Assembly (NCBI RefSeq): GCF_000813845.1
Contig: NZ_JWTB01000027.1
Span: 22,084-86,083 of the forward strand
Length of the DNA: 64,000 bases
Direction of reading: 5' to 3'
Origin: Pseudarthrobacter phenanthrenivorans
Lineage (GTDB): Bacteria; Actinomycetota; Actinomycetes; Actinomycetales; Micrococcaceae
The stretch's first letter is position 1. Each line of letters starts with the position of its first letter. Position numbers and translations under genes: made by a program. The notes under the pieces were generated by a model. That model did not search any database. It was not told the DNA's origin and worked only from the letters and a program-made list of their open reading frames with translations. Below, piece after piece: positions 35,758-45,108 of the stretch.

Positions 35758-37257
35758 TTGGCCGTCGCCGACCGCACCCGCCCCATCCGGCAACCGATCA
35801 CCGTCCTCACGGCGCTGCGTTCCCCGCGGCAGCTGACCCGCGAGGTCCTGGCCGGGATGGTGACCACCCTGGCCCTGGTCCCGGAAGTCATTTCGTTCTC
35901 GATCGTGGCCGGCGTGGATCCCATGGTGAGCCTCGTTGCCTCCATCGTGCTGGCCCTGGCCATGTCGGTCCTCGGCGGACGGCCCGGCGTCGTCACGGCC
36001 GCAGCCGGATCCGTGGCCCTGGTGATCGCCCCACTGGTGCACGAACACGGCACCCAGTACGTCCTGCCGGCCGTGCTCCTTGCCGGCGTGATCCAGGTGG
36101 TCTTTGGCCTGGCCGGCCTTGCCCGGCTGATGCGGTTCATTCCGCGGTCCGTGATGATCGGGTTCGTCAATGCCCTGGGCGTGCTGATCTTCATGGCGCA
36201 GGTTCCCCATGTCATCAACGTTCCATGGCTGGCCTACGTCCTGTTCGCCCTGACGTTCGCCATCATCTTTATCCTTCCGCGCTTCACCAAAGCAGTCCCG
36301 TCACCGCTGGTGGCCATCGTCGTGGTCACCGCGATCGTCATTCTCGCCGGCCTCACCGTACCCAGCGTCTCAGACGAAGGGCCCCTCACCGGCGCCATGC
36401 CCGGGATCACGCCGTTCCTCTTTCCGTTCACCCTGGAGACGTTCCGGCTGGTCCTGCCCACGGCGCTGAGCGTGGCGTTCGTGGGCCTCATGGAGACCCT
36501 GCTGACCGCCAAACTGGTCGATGACATCACGGACACGCCCTCGCACAAGGGGCGCGAGTCCTGGGCCCTTGGCGTGTCGAACATCCTCGCGGGTTTCTAC
36601 GGCGGCATCGCAGGCTGCGCCATGATCGGCCAGACCGTCCTCAATGTGAAGACCGGCCAGGCCCGCACCCGGATTTCGACGTTCGTGGCCGGACTGTTCC
36701 TGCTGGCCCTGGTGACCGGGCTGAGCTCCATCATGGGACAGATCCCCATGGTGGCCCTGGCCGCCGTCATGATGGTCGTCGCGGTCACCACCGTGGACTG
36801 GCACAGCGTCAAACCGTCCACTTTGAAGCGGATGCCCATCCCGGAGACGCTGGTCATGGGCGTCACGGTCGCCGTCGTGGTGCTCACGGGCAACCTGGCC
36901 TATGGCGTCCTGGCGGGCGTCATCCTCGCCATGGTGCTGTTCGCCCGCCGCGTCGCCCACGTCATCAGTGTGGAGCGAAGCCTGGCCGGCGACGGCGGCA
37001 GCGTCCGCTACGAGGTGGTGGGGCCGCTGTTTTTCGGCAGCAGCAACGACCTGGTGGAACATTTCGCTTACGCCGACGATCCCGGCTCGGTGACCATCGA
37101 CCTCAGCCGCGCGCAGATCTGGGACGCCTCCACCGTGGCCGCCCTGGACTCGATCGAAACCAAGTACGCGGACCACGGCGCCACCGTTGCCATTGTGGGA
37201 CTCGATGAGCGCAGTACCGGCTTCCACCGCCGCCTGACAGGCCATCTGGGGTCCTGA
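35758..37257 (+). CDS. SulP-family anion permease with STAS domain
   Basis: The 499-residue protein has about 10-12 membrane segments followed by a C-terminal STAS domain (about residues 410-495, with VTIDLSRAQIWDASTVAALD). SulP proteins transport sulfate, bicarbonate or dicarboxylates. ISFSIVAGVDPMVSLVAS near the N-terminus and the GFYGGIAGCAMIGQTVLN segment fit the family's substrate-site helices. I chose TTG 35758 because GGAG lies seven bases upstream and family similarity starts soon after; the frame is open to 35677. No sulfur genes are nearby, so the anion is undetermined. Confidence 0.8.
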   Translation: MAVADRTRPIRQPITVLTALRSPRQLTREVLAGMVTTLALVPEVISFSIVAGVDPMVSLVASIVLALAMSVLGGRPGVVTAAAGSVALVIAPLVHEHGTQYVLPAVLLAGVIQVVFGLAGLARLMRFIPRSVMIGFVNALGVLIFMAQVPHVINVPWLAYVLFALTFAIIFILPRFTKAVPSPLVAIVVVTAIVILAGLTVPSVSDEGPLTGAMPGITPFLFPFTLETFRLVLPTALSVAFVGLMETLLTAKLVDDITDTPSHKGRESWALGVSNILAGFYGGIAGCAMIGQTVLNVKTGQARTRISTFVAGLFLLALVTGLSSIMGQIPMVALAAVMMVVAVTTVDWHSVKPSTLKRMPIPETLVMGVTVAVVVLTGNLAYGVLAGVILAMVLFARRVAHVISVERSLAGDGGSVRYEVVGPLFFGSSNDLVEHFAYADDPGSVTIDLSRAQIWDASTVAALDSIETKYADHGATVAIVGLDERSTGFHRRLTGHLGS

Positions 37258-37272
37258 GCCGGCCGGACCCAA

Positions 37273-37302
37273 GGGGCGGGCCGGAAGGTACGACGCCGCC
37301 CC
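37273..37302. terminator. Hairpin between convergent genes
   Basis: GGGGCGG (37273-37279) pairs with CCGCCCC (37296-37302) over a 16-base loop, between the stops of the SulP gene and the convergent FAD oxidoreductase gene. Confidence 0.4.
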
Positions 37303-37314
37303 TCTGCCGGAGAA

Positions 37315-38436
37315 CTAGGAGAAGCGTCCCGGCCGGAAGGTGGCCAGCATGGGGTGCTTCTTTCCGGTCAGGATCTCGCCGGCCAGCAGTTCACCGGCGA
37401 TGAGGCCCAGGGTGGCCCCGGAGTGGGTGAACGCCACGAAGCAGCCGGGAACCTGGCCCAGTTCGCCCAGGACCGGTTCGCCGTCGCCCGGGATCGGCTT
37501 GTAGCCCATCTTCCAGGAGGCGGGCTTGAGTTCGGGGTTGCCCGCCACGAGCTTGGAGGCTTCGTCGGCCAGTTCCTGGACCACCTCGTCGGGGATGGTG
37601 AATGAACCATCGGCGTGCTCGGTGATGTGCTCCTCATACCAGTCGTGGTCCAGGGCGAACGTGCCGCCCGGGTTGGGCCGCAGGGCTGCGCGCGGCGTGT
37701 TCATCACGGCGGCAACCTGGTGCTGGACCTGCTTGGTCACCACCAGCATGGACACCGGCGAACCGTTGGGAATCTGCACACCAAGAGGAGCGACGACGGC
37801 GGGCGTCGCTGCGCCGCAGGCCACCAGCACGGCGTCGGCCGGGTAGGTCCCGCCGGACGCTGTCTCCACGCCCGTGGTACGGCCACCCTCCACCATGACG
37901 GAGGCCTTGCCCGCGTTCAGGACCAGTTCGCCGCCGCGGGAGTGGAACTCCTCCATCAGGAAGTCGATCAGGTCCGGCAGGCTGACCCAGCCTTCGCCGG
38001 GGTTGAAGATGGCGTTTTCGGGGACGGCGCCGGCGTCGATCCCGGGGGTCAAGGAGGCGATCTCCTCCGGGGCAACGAGCTTGGAGTCGTAGCCGATGGA
38101 CTTTTCGTAGGCGTGGCGGGCTTCGGTGGCCGCGCGCTCCCCCCCGGCGTTCCACATCAGTCCGCCGCCGAACTGCAGCCATTCCCGGCTGGGGTCCGCG
38201 GCGAACAGGGTGCGGTAGCGGTCCACGCCGGCCACCCGCAGCTGGTGGTAGGGGGTGGACCGTTCACCGGCGGAGTTGAGCCAGGACAGCGAGCGGCCGC
38301 TGGCTTCGCTGGCCAGGCCGCGTTCGGTCAGCAGGATGACGGATGCTCCCTCGCGGAGCAGGTGCACGGCGGTGGAGACGCCCAGGATGCCGCCCCCGAT
38401 GACGGCGACGCGCTTGGTGGATGCTGCAGAGGACAT
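37315..38436 (-). CDS. FAD-dependent oxidoreductase (DadA/D-amino acid oxidase family)
   Basis: This 373-residue flavoenzyme has the dinucleotide-binding motif VAVIGGGILGVSTAVHLLRE at its start, the ERGLASEASGRSLSWLN segment, and the C-terminal FAD-binding FTHSGATLGLIAGELLAGEI. The family oxidises amines and amino acids (D-amino acids, sarcosine, Amadori compounds, opines). It ends the operon of a polar amino-acid ABC transporter and a Gfo/Idh dehydrogenase, so its substrate is probably the imported amine. There is no signal peptide, so it acts in the cytosol. Confidence 0.85.
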   Translation of the reverse strand: MSSAASTKRVAVIGGGILGVSTAVHLLREGASVILLTERGLASEASGRSLSWLNSAGERSTPYHQLRVAGVDRYRTLFAADPSREWLQFGGGLMWNAGGERAATEARHAYEKSIGYDSKLVAPEEIASLTPGIDAGAVPENAIFNPGEGWVSLPDLIDFLMEEFHSRGGELVLNAGKASVMVEGGRTTGVETASGGTYPADAVLVACGAATPAVVAPLGVQIPNGSPVSMLVVTKQVQHQVAAVMNTPRAALRPNPGGTFALDHDWYEEHITEHADGSFTIPDEVVQELADEASKLVAGNPELKPASWKMGYKPIPGDGEPVLGELGQVPGCFVAFTHSGATLGLIAGELLAGEILTGKKHPMLATFRPGRFS

Positions 38437-38508
38437 TGGTGTCCCTTTCTGTGGGAAATCGTGATGGTGAAGGACGCGGACGGCGCCCCGCGGAAGGGAG
38501 GGGGTACG

Positions 38509-39552
38509 TCAGGCCAGGGCGTGGATGCCCTCGATGACCTTCAGGACTTCGAGCGGTCCGGCCGGATCCACGGGCACTGGCCCCTGGCCGCGCAAGGCTG
38601 CGGCCAGCTGCACATAGAACTGCGGGTAGCCGCCACGTTCGGGGGCGACGGGTTCGGCGGCCCCGTCGGTCCCCAGGAGCCCCCAATGTTCCTGGGGCTC
38701 CAGTCCGTAGGCCGGATCCGACGGGACCACCCCTGCTGCGAGGGCAGGTTCCTGGCCGTCCAGGCCCCACTTGGTATAGCCCGCGCGGGAGCCCAGGACA
38801 TGGAAGCGGGCACCGGCCTGGGCGGCCATGCCGTTCATCCAGAGCCGTGTCCGGACGCCGGATGCGTGCAGCAGGGATACAAAGGCCTCCGTGTCCGCTG
38901 CGTCCGGGTGCGGCCCGCGGTTGGCCGTCTCGCCGTAGCTCCGTTCAACCGGGCCGAACAGCTCGATGGCCTGGTCGATCAGGTGCGCGCCGAGGTCGTG
39001 CAGGATGCCGCCGCCTTCGGCGAGGGACACCGTGTCCCGCCAATTCCCGAAGCCTTCCGGACGCCACCATTCAAACCGCGACTCAAAGCTGGCGACCTCG
39101 CCAAGTGCTCCGGACGCCAGCACCTTCCGCAGGGTGAGGAAGTCGGCGTCCCACCGGCGGTTCTGGAACACCGTAAGCTGCACGCCGCCGTCGGCCGCCC
39201 TGCTGATCAGCTCCCCGCCCAGGGCGGATGTGGGGACGAACGGCTTGTCCACCACCACATTCAGCCCGTGGGCGATGGCTGTTGCCGCCAGCCCGTAATG
39301 GGTGTGCGGCGGGGTGCCGAGGATGACCAGGTCGAGGTCCGCGGCGACGGCGAAGAGTTCCTCCGGCGTCGCCACGATCCGGGCCTGCGGGTAGAGGCGT
39401 GCCGCCTCGGCCGCCCGCCCCGGGTGGGAGGTGACGATGGCATCGAGGGAGAAGTCCGGGTTGGCGGCGATCAGCGGTGCGTGGAACACCTTGCCGGAGA
39501 TGCCAAAGCCGACGACGGCGGTCCGGATGGGTGCCGCTGCAGCCACCGCCAT
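38509..39552 (-). CDS. Gfo/Idh/MocA-family oxidoreductase
   Basis: The 347-residue protein has the N-terminal NAD(P)-binding domain (TAVVGFGISGKVFHAPLIAA) and the Gfo/Idh catalytic Lys motif VVDKPFV at about residue 95, followed by the alpha/beta domain with GGGILHDLGAHLIDQAIELF. Members oxidise or reduce sugars, inositols and related polyols. Its start codon shares one base with the stop of the ABC ATPase gene. Its presence in an amino-acid-type import operon next to an FAD amine oxidase hints at a sugar-amine conjugate. Confidence 0.87.
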   Translation of the reverse strand: MAVAAAAPIRTAVVGFGISGKVFHAPLIAANPDFSLDAIVTSHPGRAAEAARLYPQARIVATPEELFAVAADLDLVILGTPPHTHYGLAATAIAHGLNVVVDKPFVPTSALGGELISRAADGGVQLTVFQNRRWDADFLTLRKVLASGALGEVASFESRFEWWRPEGFGNWRDTVSLAEGGGILHDLGAHLIDQAIELFGPVERSYGETANRGPHPDAADTEAFVSLLHASGVRTRLWMNGMAAQAGARFHVLGSRAGYTKWGLDGQEPALAAGVVPSDPAYGLEPQEHWGLLGTDGAAEPVAPERGGYPQFYVQLAAALRGQGPVPVDPAGPLEVLKVIEGIHALA

Positions 39553-40328
39553 CAGAGCACCTCGGAGAGGAAGCGCTGGAGGCGTTCGCTGCGGGGGTTG
39601 TCGAAGAGCTGGGCGGGTGTTCCTGCTTCCACGACTTCGCCTTCGTCCATGAAGACCACCTGGTCTGCGACTTTGCGGGCGAAGCCCATTTCGTGGGTGA
39701 CCACCAGCATGGTCATGCCGCGGCGGCCCAGGCCCGCCATCAGGTTCAGGACACCTTTGACCAGTTCGGGGTCCAGGGCGCTGGTGGCTTCGTCGAAGAG
39801 CATGACTTCGGGTTCCATGGCCAGGGCACGGGCGATGGCGACGCGCTGCTGCTGGCCGCCGGAGAGGTCGCGTGGCCGGTGGTCGGCGCGTTCGGCCAGG
39901 CCCACCTCGGCGAGCCGGCGCCGGGCGCGTTCCATGGCCTGGGCCTTCGGCATGCCCTTGACGCTCCAGAGGGCCAGGGCAACGTTCTCTTCCGCGGTGT
40001 GGTCCGGGAAGAGGTTGAAGTGCTGGAAGACCATGCCGATGCGGGTGCGCAGGGTATCCGGGTTGACGGTGAGCGCGCTTTCGCCGGCGAGCAGCACGTC
40101 ACCGCTTTTGGGTTCGTGCAGCCGGTTGATGCCGCGCAGCAGGGTGGACTTGCCCGATCCCGAGGGGCCAATGATGCAGGTGGTGGTTCCAGGGGCGACC
40201 GTGAGGCTGACGTTGCGCAGCACCTCGATGTCGCCGTAGGCCATGGTCAGGTTGCGCAGTTCCAGGCTTGAGCCGTGGAAGGCCTGGACGTCGGGCGCCG
40301 CGGTGGTGGTGGGGGTTGGGGTTTTCAT
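39552..40328 (-). CDS. Polar amino-acid ABC transporter ATP-binding protein
   Basis: This 258-residue ATPase carries Walker A GPSGSGKST, the Q-loop FQHFNLFPDHT, signature LSGGQQQR and Walker B VMLFDEATSALDPE, a set typical of the polar amino-acid (GlnQ/HisP) family. It powers the permease encoded immediately upstream; the ATG overlaps the permease stop (ATGA at 40325-40328). Residues 1-20 form a Thr/Pro-rich extension that most GlnQ proteins lack. Confidence 0.9.
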   Translation of the reverse strand: MKTPTPTTTAAPDVQAFHGSSLELRNLTMAYGDIEVLRNVSLTVAPGTTTCIIGPSGSGKSTLLRGINRLHEPKSGDVLLAGESALTVNPDTLRTRIGMVFQHFNLFPDHTAEENVALALWSVKGMPKAQAMERARRRLAEVGLAERADHRPRDLSGGQQQRVAIARALAMEPEVMLFDEATSALDPELVKGVLNLMAGLGRRGMTMLVVTHEMGFARKVADQVVFMDEGEVVEAGTPAQLFDNPRSERLQRFLSEVL

Positions 40329-41113
40329 GTGTTGCTCCCGGTGGTGAGGGGCGAGGCCGCGTCGAGTTCCGTGACTTCCTTCAGCCCGCTGGTGGGCGGT
40401 GCGGGGCGGCGGCGGCCGGTGCGGAACTTGTTGTCGAAGTGGTTGACCAGGTGCGTCAGCGGGACGGTGATCACCAGGTAGAAGAGGCCGGCTGCCACCA
40501 GCGGTGAGAGGTTGCCGGACAGCACGGCGGCGTCCTGGCCCACGCGGAAGAGTTCGCGTTCGGTGACCAGCAGGCCCAGGAAGTAGACCAGGGAGGAGTC
40601 CTTGACGATGGCGATGAACTGGTTCACCAGGGCCGGCAGGACCCGGCGGACGCCCTGGGGCACCACCACCAGGGCCATGGACTTGGCGTAGCTCATGCCC
40701 AGGGCGCGGCAGGCCTCGCCCTGGCCCTTGTCCACGCTGAGGATGCCGGCGCGGAAGATTTCCCCGATGTAGGCGCTGGCGATCAGGCTCAGCGCGATGA
40801 TGCCCAGCGGGTAGGGCGAGGGGCCGAAGACCGACTGGCTGAGCCGGGCAAAGCCCTGGCCGATCAGGAGGATGGTGAGGATGGCGGGCAGGCCGCGGAA
40901 GAGGTCGGTGTAGATCCGGGCTGGAACCCGCAGCCACTTGGACGGTGAGATGCCCATAACGGCCACCACCATGCCCAGCACCGTGCCAAGGACGGTGGCG
41001 GCGATGGAAATGATCAGCGTGTTCAGCAGGCCGACCGCCAGGAGTTGGGGCATGACTTCAGCCATAGCGCGGAAGTCGAAGAAAGTACGGATGATGGTGT
41101 TGAGCCAGTCCAT
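40325..41113 (-). CDS. Polar amino-acid ABC transporter permease
   Basis: This 262-residue protein has five or six membrane helices and the polar amino-acid transporter permease features LLNTLIISIAATVLGTVLG near the N-terminus, FRGLPAIL, and an EAA loop at GQGEACRALGMSYAKSMALV. Only one permease gene is present, so the channel is probably a homodimer. A hydrophilic C-terminal tail of about 35 residues is unusual. It lies 106 bases downstream of the binding-protein gene, with a stem-loop between. Confidence 0.88.
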   Translation of the reverse strand: MDWLNTIIRTFFDFRAMAEVMPQLLAVGLLNTLIISIAATVLGTVLGMVVAVMGISPSKWLRVPARIYTDLFRGLPAILTILLIGQGFARLSQSVFGPSPYPLGIIALSLIASAYIGEIFRAGILSVDKGQGEACRALGMSYAKSMALVVVPQGVRRVLPALVNQFIAIVKDSSLVYFLGLLVTERELFRVGQDAAVLSGNLSPLVAAGLFYLVITVPLTHLVNHFDNKFRTGRRRPAPPTSGLKEVTELDAASPLTTGSNT

Positions 41114-41144
41114 GGTTGCTCTCAGACGTAGGTTGTGTGGAGGT

Positions 41145-41177
41145 GCCGGGCGGGCCGCTTGCGGCGGACCGCCCGGC
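41145..41177 (-). terminator. Stem-loop between binding-protein and permease genes (attenuator-like)
   Basis: GCCGGGCGG (41145-41153) pairs with CCGCCCGGC (41169-41177). Placed between the binding-protein gene and the rest of the operon, it may stabilise the upstream message or terminate part of transcription, a common way to make more binding protein than permease. Confidence 0.5.
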
Positions 41178-41219
41178 CAGGGGCCAAAGGCCTGATGTCA
41201 GGCTGCCTGCCTGCTGCGC

Positions 41220-42089
41220 TTACTTGCTCGGGGCGGGTGACGCCGTCTGCTCGGCCTTGGGCAGGTACTGCTCAGGCATCGGCGAGCCGGGGAACCACTT
41301 CTGGTAGAGCTTCTTCCAGGTGCCGTCCTCCATGGCCGCCGCCAGGCCCTTGTTCAGGGCTTCCTTGAACGCGGTCTTGCCCTTGGCCACGGCGAAGCCG
41401 GCGGGGGCGTCGAAGGACGGGATGTCAGCGGCGCTGACCAGCCCGTGCTGCTCTTCGTAGGCCTTTGCTGCCTCGTAGTCGAGGAAGTGGGCGTCAACGG
41501 TTCCGCTGTTCACCGCGGCGATGGCGGTGTTGTTGTCCGGGAAGCGGACCAGGTTGGCCGAGGTGAAGTTCTTCACCGCGTAGGCCTCCTGGAGCGTTCC
41601 CTGGACGACGCCCAGGCGCTTGCCGGCGAGGCCGTCCACGCCGGTGATCCCGGAGGCCTTGGTGGTGATCACCGTCAGGTAGCCGGCCAGGTAGCCGTCC
41701 GAGAAATCGACGGTTTCCTTGCGCTTGTCCGTGATGCCGATGGCGGCAACGCCGGCGTCGAACTGGCCGTTGGCGACTGCGGCCAGCAGGCCGGAGAAGT
41801 CCTGTCCGGTGAAGACGACGTTGTCCACACCGGCCCGGTGGGCCACATCCTTGAACAGTTCGACGTCGAAGCCGGTGAAGTTACCGGAGGCGTCGGCAAA
41901 CGTGTACGGCTTGGAGTCGCCCAGGCTGGCCACCCGGATGGTGCCGGGCTGGATCAGGCCGTACGGGTTGTTCTCCGTGGTGGAGGCAGCGGAGGTGGAA
42001 CTGCAGCCGGAGAGGGCCAGGACCGCAGCAAGTGCTGCCGCGGCAATACCGGCCGGGCGGAAATTCTTCTTCTTCACAGCGTTGTCCAA
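41220..42089 (-). CDS. Polar amino-acid ABC transporter substrate-binding lipoprotein
   Basis: This 289-residue protein has a lipoprotein signal ending in LALSGCSS (Cys about residue 29). The mature part is a SBP_bac_3-type domain: [55 protein letters not shown] (with the conserved substrate-contact Arg and Asp region) and YAGYLTV-like hinge strands. These proteins bind amino acids, opines or similar amines. First gene of the operon, behind a twin palindromic operator. Confidence 0.9.
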   Translation of the reverse strand: MDNAVKKKNFRPAGIAAAALAAVLALSGCSSTSAASTTENNPYGLIQPGTIRVASLGDSKPYTFADASGNFTGFDVELFKDVAHRAGVDNVVFTGQDFSGLLAAVANGQFDAGVAAIGITDKRKETVDFSDGYLAGYLTVITTKASGITGVDGLAGKRLGVVQGTLQEAYAVKNFTSANLVRFPDNNTAIAAVNSGTVDAHFLDYEAAKAYEEQHGLVSAADIPSFDAPAGFAVAKGKTAFKEALNKGLAAAMEDGTWKKLYQKWFPGSPMPEQYLPKAEQTASPAPSK

Positions 42090-42148
42090 TCGTTTGGTGG
42101 GGAGGCGGTGCTGTCAGGGCCGCCGATAAAAGTCGCCGATGTTCTTGT

Positions 42149-42187
42149 TGAGTCCGGTCTCACACCCTAGGATTGAGACCGGACTCA
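42149..42187. promoter_or_regulatory. Twin LacI-type operator
   Basis: TGAGTCCGGTCTCA (42149-42162) is matched by its exact reverse complement TGAGACCGGACTCA (42174-42187), 11 bases apart. Each half is itself nearly palindromic around a central CCGG (12 of 14 symmetric), so the element is two LacI-type operators with centres 25 bp apart. It lies between the amino-acid ABC operon and the divergent lacI-type gene. Confidence 0.75.
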
Positions 42188-42250
42188 CATCGATGGATAG
42201 AAATGTAGCGGACGTCACAGGTGACGTCAACACCCGGCTGAAAGGTGAAG

Positions 42251-43357
42251 ATGAGCGCTGAAGGAGCACGACGGCGGGACGTAACCGTTGCCGACGTCGC
42301 AAAGGCCGCCCAGGTCTCCAAGGCCCAGGCCGCACGCGCGCTGGGCAATTACGGCGCCGTCAGCGACGAAGTCCGGGAGCGCGTCCTGGCCGCCGCGGAG
42401 GCGCTTTCCTACCGTCCGAACGAGCTTGCGCGGAGCATGAACACGGGCAAGTCCCACACCATCGGCGTGGTGGTGGGAGATATCGAAAACCCGCACTTCG
42501 GCCTCGCCACCCGGGGAATCACGGACACCGCAAAGAAGGCCGGCTACAACGTCATCCTGGTCAACACTGACGAGGACCGCGCGGCGGAGGTGGATGCCGT
42601 CCGCGTCCTGCTGGACAAGCGGGTGGACGGGCTGATCGTGGCTCCGGCGTCATCAGTGGACACCGGGCACCTGCAGGAAGTGCACCGGTCCGGACGCCCC
42701 CTGGTCTTCATCGACCGCACCGCAGGCGACCTGCCGGTGGAGACCATGGCCGTGGACATGGCACGGATCTCGCGGGAGGCCACGCAGTACCTGCTGGACG
42801 CCGGACACCGCCGGATAGCGTTCATTTCCACCCTGCGCACGGATGCCCCGTACACGCCCGGGATGACGCTGGAGTCCTCCCAGATCGCAGACCGCATCGC
42901 CGGCATGCGGGAGGCCTTCACCGGGGCCGGGCTGCCGTTTCCCGAGGACCTGGTCCGCTTGAACGCCGGCGACGAGGACTCCATCCGTAGCATCACCCGG
43001 GAGGTGCTCCGGGGGCCGGACGCCGCCACCGCCGTGGTGGCGTCGGACGGCCTGATCGCGCTCAGCGTAGTGGAGGCCATCCAGGAACTGGGACTGTCCA
43101 TTCCGGCAGACGTCTCATTCCTGATGTACGACGACTTTGCCTGGACACGGCTCACCACCCCGCCGTTGACCGTCATCGCCCAGCCCGTCTACAACATGGG
43201 CGTTGCCGCCGCGAAGGCCCTGATCCGCCAGATGGAGGGACGGCCACCGGGGCCGCCGGCACAGTTCACGGCCACCCTGGTGCGGCGCGGCTCGGTGGGG
43301 CCGTGCCGCGCGGGTGAAAGCCCCGCGCCGGTGCAGCTTGCCTCCCGGCTGAACTGA
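42251..43357 (+). CDS. LacI-family regulator of the amino-acid/sugar-amine operon
   Basis: This 368-residue protein has a LacI helix-turn-helix (TVADVAKAAQVSKAQAARAL, about residues 12-31) with an uncommon recognition helix (SKAQAARAL instead of the usual STxTVSR), the hinge RPNELARSM, and a sugar-binding-protein-like effector domain. I chose ATG 42251 with AAAGG upstream; a GTG at 42245 is also possible. It is divergent from the amino-acid ABC operon over the twin operator and probably represses it. LacI control of a polar amino-acid transporter is unusual. Confidence 0.87.
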   Translation: MSAEGARRRDVTVADVAKAAQVSKAQAARALGNYGAVSDEVRERVLAAAEALSYRPNELARSMNTGKSHTIGVVVGDIENPHFGLATRGITDTAKKAGYNVILVNTDEDRAAEVDAVRVLLDKRVDGLIVAPASSVDTGHLQEVHRSGRPLVFIDRTAGDLPVETMAVDMARISREATQYLLDAGHRRIAFISTLRTDAPYTPGMTLESSQIADRIAGMREAFTGAGLPFPEDLVRLNAGDEDSIRSITREVLRGPDAATAVVASDGLIALSVVEAIQELGLSIPADVSFLMYDDFAWTRLTTPPLTVIAQPVYNMGVAAAKALIRQMEGRPPGPPAQFTATLVRRGSVGPCRAGESPAPVQLASRLN

Positions 43358-43399
43358 AGGCATCACGGGGGTTATTCGGTCCTGGCTGCCCCCTCTTAA

Positions 43400-43797
43400 G
43401 ATCAGCCCCGGGCTGCACCACTCCCTGCCCGGGTCTACCTAAGCAGGGGACAACGCGCTGCGGACATCATGCGCAACGGAATGGGGAGCTGGCCTTTCGT
43501 TTCGGGCTTCATCGGCTTCATGCTCGTTTGGGCCGCCATCAACACCTGGGCGCGGCCTCGAACGCATGGGACCCATACCCCTACATCCTCCTGAACCTCC
43601 TGCTTTCCATGCTGGCGGGTCTCCAGGGCGCAATTCTGCTCATCGCCGCAAAACGACAGGACGCAATCGCCGCCGCCATGGCCCAACACGACTACGACAC
43701 GAACACCGAGGCCAAAGAAGAGATTGAACTCCTGATTTCCATCAACCGCATCCAGCTGGAAATCCTGCAGGAACTGAAGAAGTCAGCAGCACACTAG
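43400..43797 (+). pseudogene. DUF1003-family membrane protein, frameshifted and N-terminally incomplete
   Basis: Two frames encode one DUF1003 protein. The first gives SRGQRAADIMRNGMGSWPFV and a membrane helix ending AAINTW; the second continues as GAASNAWDPYPYILLNLLLS and AAKRQDAIAAAMAQHDYDTN with the charged tail. The break is at 43547-43551, where one G is missing from TGGGC; adding it joins INTWGAASNAWDPYP. In the first frame a TAA lies at 43397 and no good start precedes the conserved region, so the normal N-terminus (about 50 residues) seems lost too. Function of the family is unknown. Confidence 0.7.
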
Positions 43798-43848
43798 CTT
43801 CAGGGCCCTGGTGCGGCGCGGCCGGCGGGCAGGCGCCGTAAAGGAGTC

Positions 43849-45059
43849 CTATGCCGTTCGATCGGCTCGGCCGGCGGCGGCCACGGTCCTTTCGAGGTTG
43901 AAGTAGGAACGCGCATCCGGCGGCCGGATGTCAGCCACCGCGTCGCTGAAGATCCGCATGGGGTGCGGCGTGTAGGGGTGTTCGGCGATGGCATCGAAAT
44001 CCAGCTCGACGCCCAGGCCCACCCCGTCCGGCACCAGCACGTCGCCCTCCGCCGTCAGCTGGAGGCGCTCATCCGAGATATCACTGCGCCAGGGCACGTC
44101 TGTTGCCATGATTTCGAGATACCGGAAGTTTGGCAGTGCAGCGGCCAGCTGCAGGGTTGCCGCGGTGCTGAGCGGTCCACTGGGGTTGTGCGGCGCGAAC
44201 GGTACGTAATGGGCCGCGGCGAGTGTGGAAATGAACGACAACTCCAGCAGTCCGCCGGCATGGGTGACGTCAGGTTGGATTAGTCCACCGCTTTGCGGGC
44301 CAGGGCCGGAATAAATGTGTTCCGTCCCATCCAGCGCTCTCCGGCGGCGACGGGCACCGGAGATTTGCTCCGCACCTCAATGAGCGCCTCGATGCTGTCC
44401 GGCGGGCATGGTTCCTCGAAAAACACAGGATTGAACGGCTCGAGCCCCCGGGCCACCTGGATGGCCGTGGGAACATCAAAGCGGCCGTGGCCTTCGATGA
44501 ACAGCTCGACGTCCTCCCCCACGGCCTCGCGGACCGCGGCGACCGGCTCCAGCATCCGCCGCAGGTCCCCGGGTCCCAGCGAGAGGTCCGCGGCCTCGAA
44601 TGGGTCCCATTTCAAGCCGCGGAAACCCTGGGCAACCGTGCGGACAGCAGCGGCCGCGAAGTCCTCGGGCGACGAGGCGCCGGAAAACCAGCCGTTGGCG
44701 TATGCCCGGACCCGGTCCCGGACCTGGCCGCCCAGCATCCGGTGCACCGGCACCCCCAAGGCGCGCGCGGAAACATCCCACATGGCCATCTCCAGGGCGC
44801 TGAGGGCGGTCAGCGACACCGGGCCGCCGCGCCAGTAGGCATCGCGGTTGAGTTCGTAGATGGTCCGGCTGATTCGGGTGGGGTCCTTGCCCAGCACAGC
44901 ATCGGCAAGGACGGCCACGGCCCCCTGCACCGCCTGTTCCTGGCCCTCGAGGGTGGCCTCGGCGACGCCGGTAAGCCCTTCATCCGTACCCAACCGGATG
45001 AAGATCAGGTTGGTGCGGTAAAAGTCCACCACCACGGTGTCGAGGCTGGTGATTTTCAT
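43849..45059 (-). pseudogene. Mandelate racemase/muconate lactonizing enzyme (enolase superfamily), interrupted by a frameshift
   Basis: From ATG 45059 the protein has the enolase-superfamily capping domain and the barrel residues Lys (FRGLKWDPF), Glu/His (LFIEGHGRFD), Glu (FFEEPCPP) and Glu (AAGERWMG), then stops at TAA 44280-44282 after ARKAVD. The next frame carries on with IQPDVTHAGGLLELSFIS to 43849. One missing base in GACTAATCC turns a Tyr codon into the stop; repair gives about 403 residues. It resembles sugar-acid dehydratases (galactonate or gluconate type). It shares the minus strand with a LacI gene and lies next to a sugar ABC operon. Confidence 0.78.
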
Positions 45060-45108
45060 CCGTCAGGTTCCTTTTCGTTGCTGCTGCAGGAAGGCGCCGC
45101 CAGCGCGT

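Noticed and set aside
37615..40239. A very long plus-strand open frame of 874 codons opposite the FAD oxidase, Gfo/Idh and ABC genes
   Set aside because: It is the antisense of well-supported genes, its amino acids are compositionally skewed (His/Gly/Arg-rich), and it has no family features. High GC makes such frames common.
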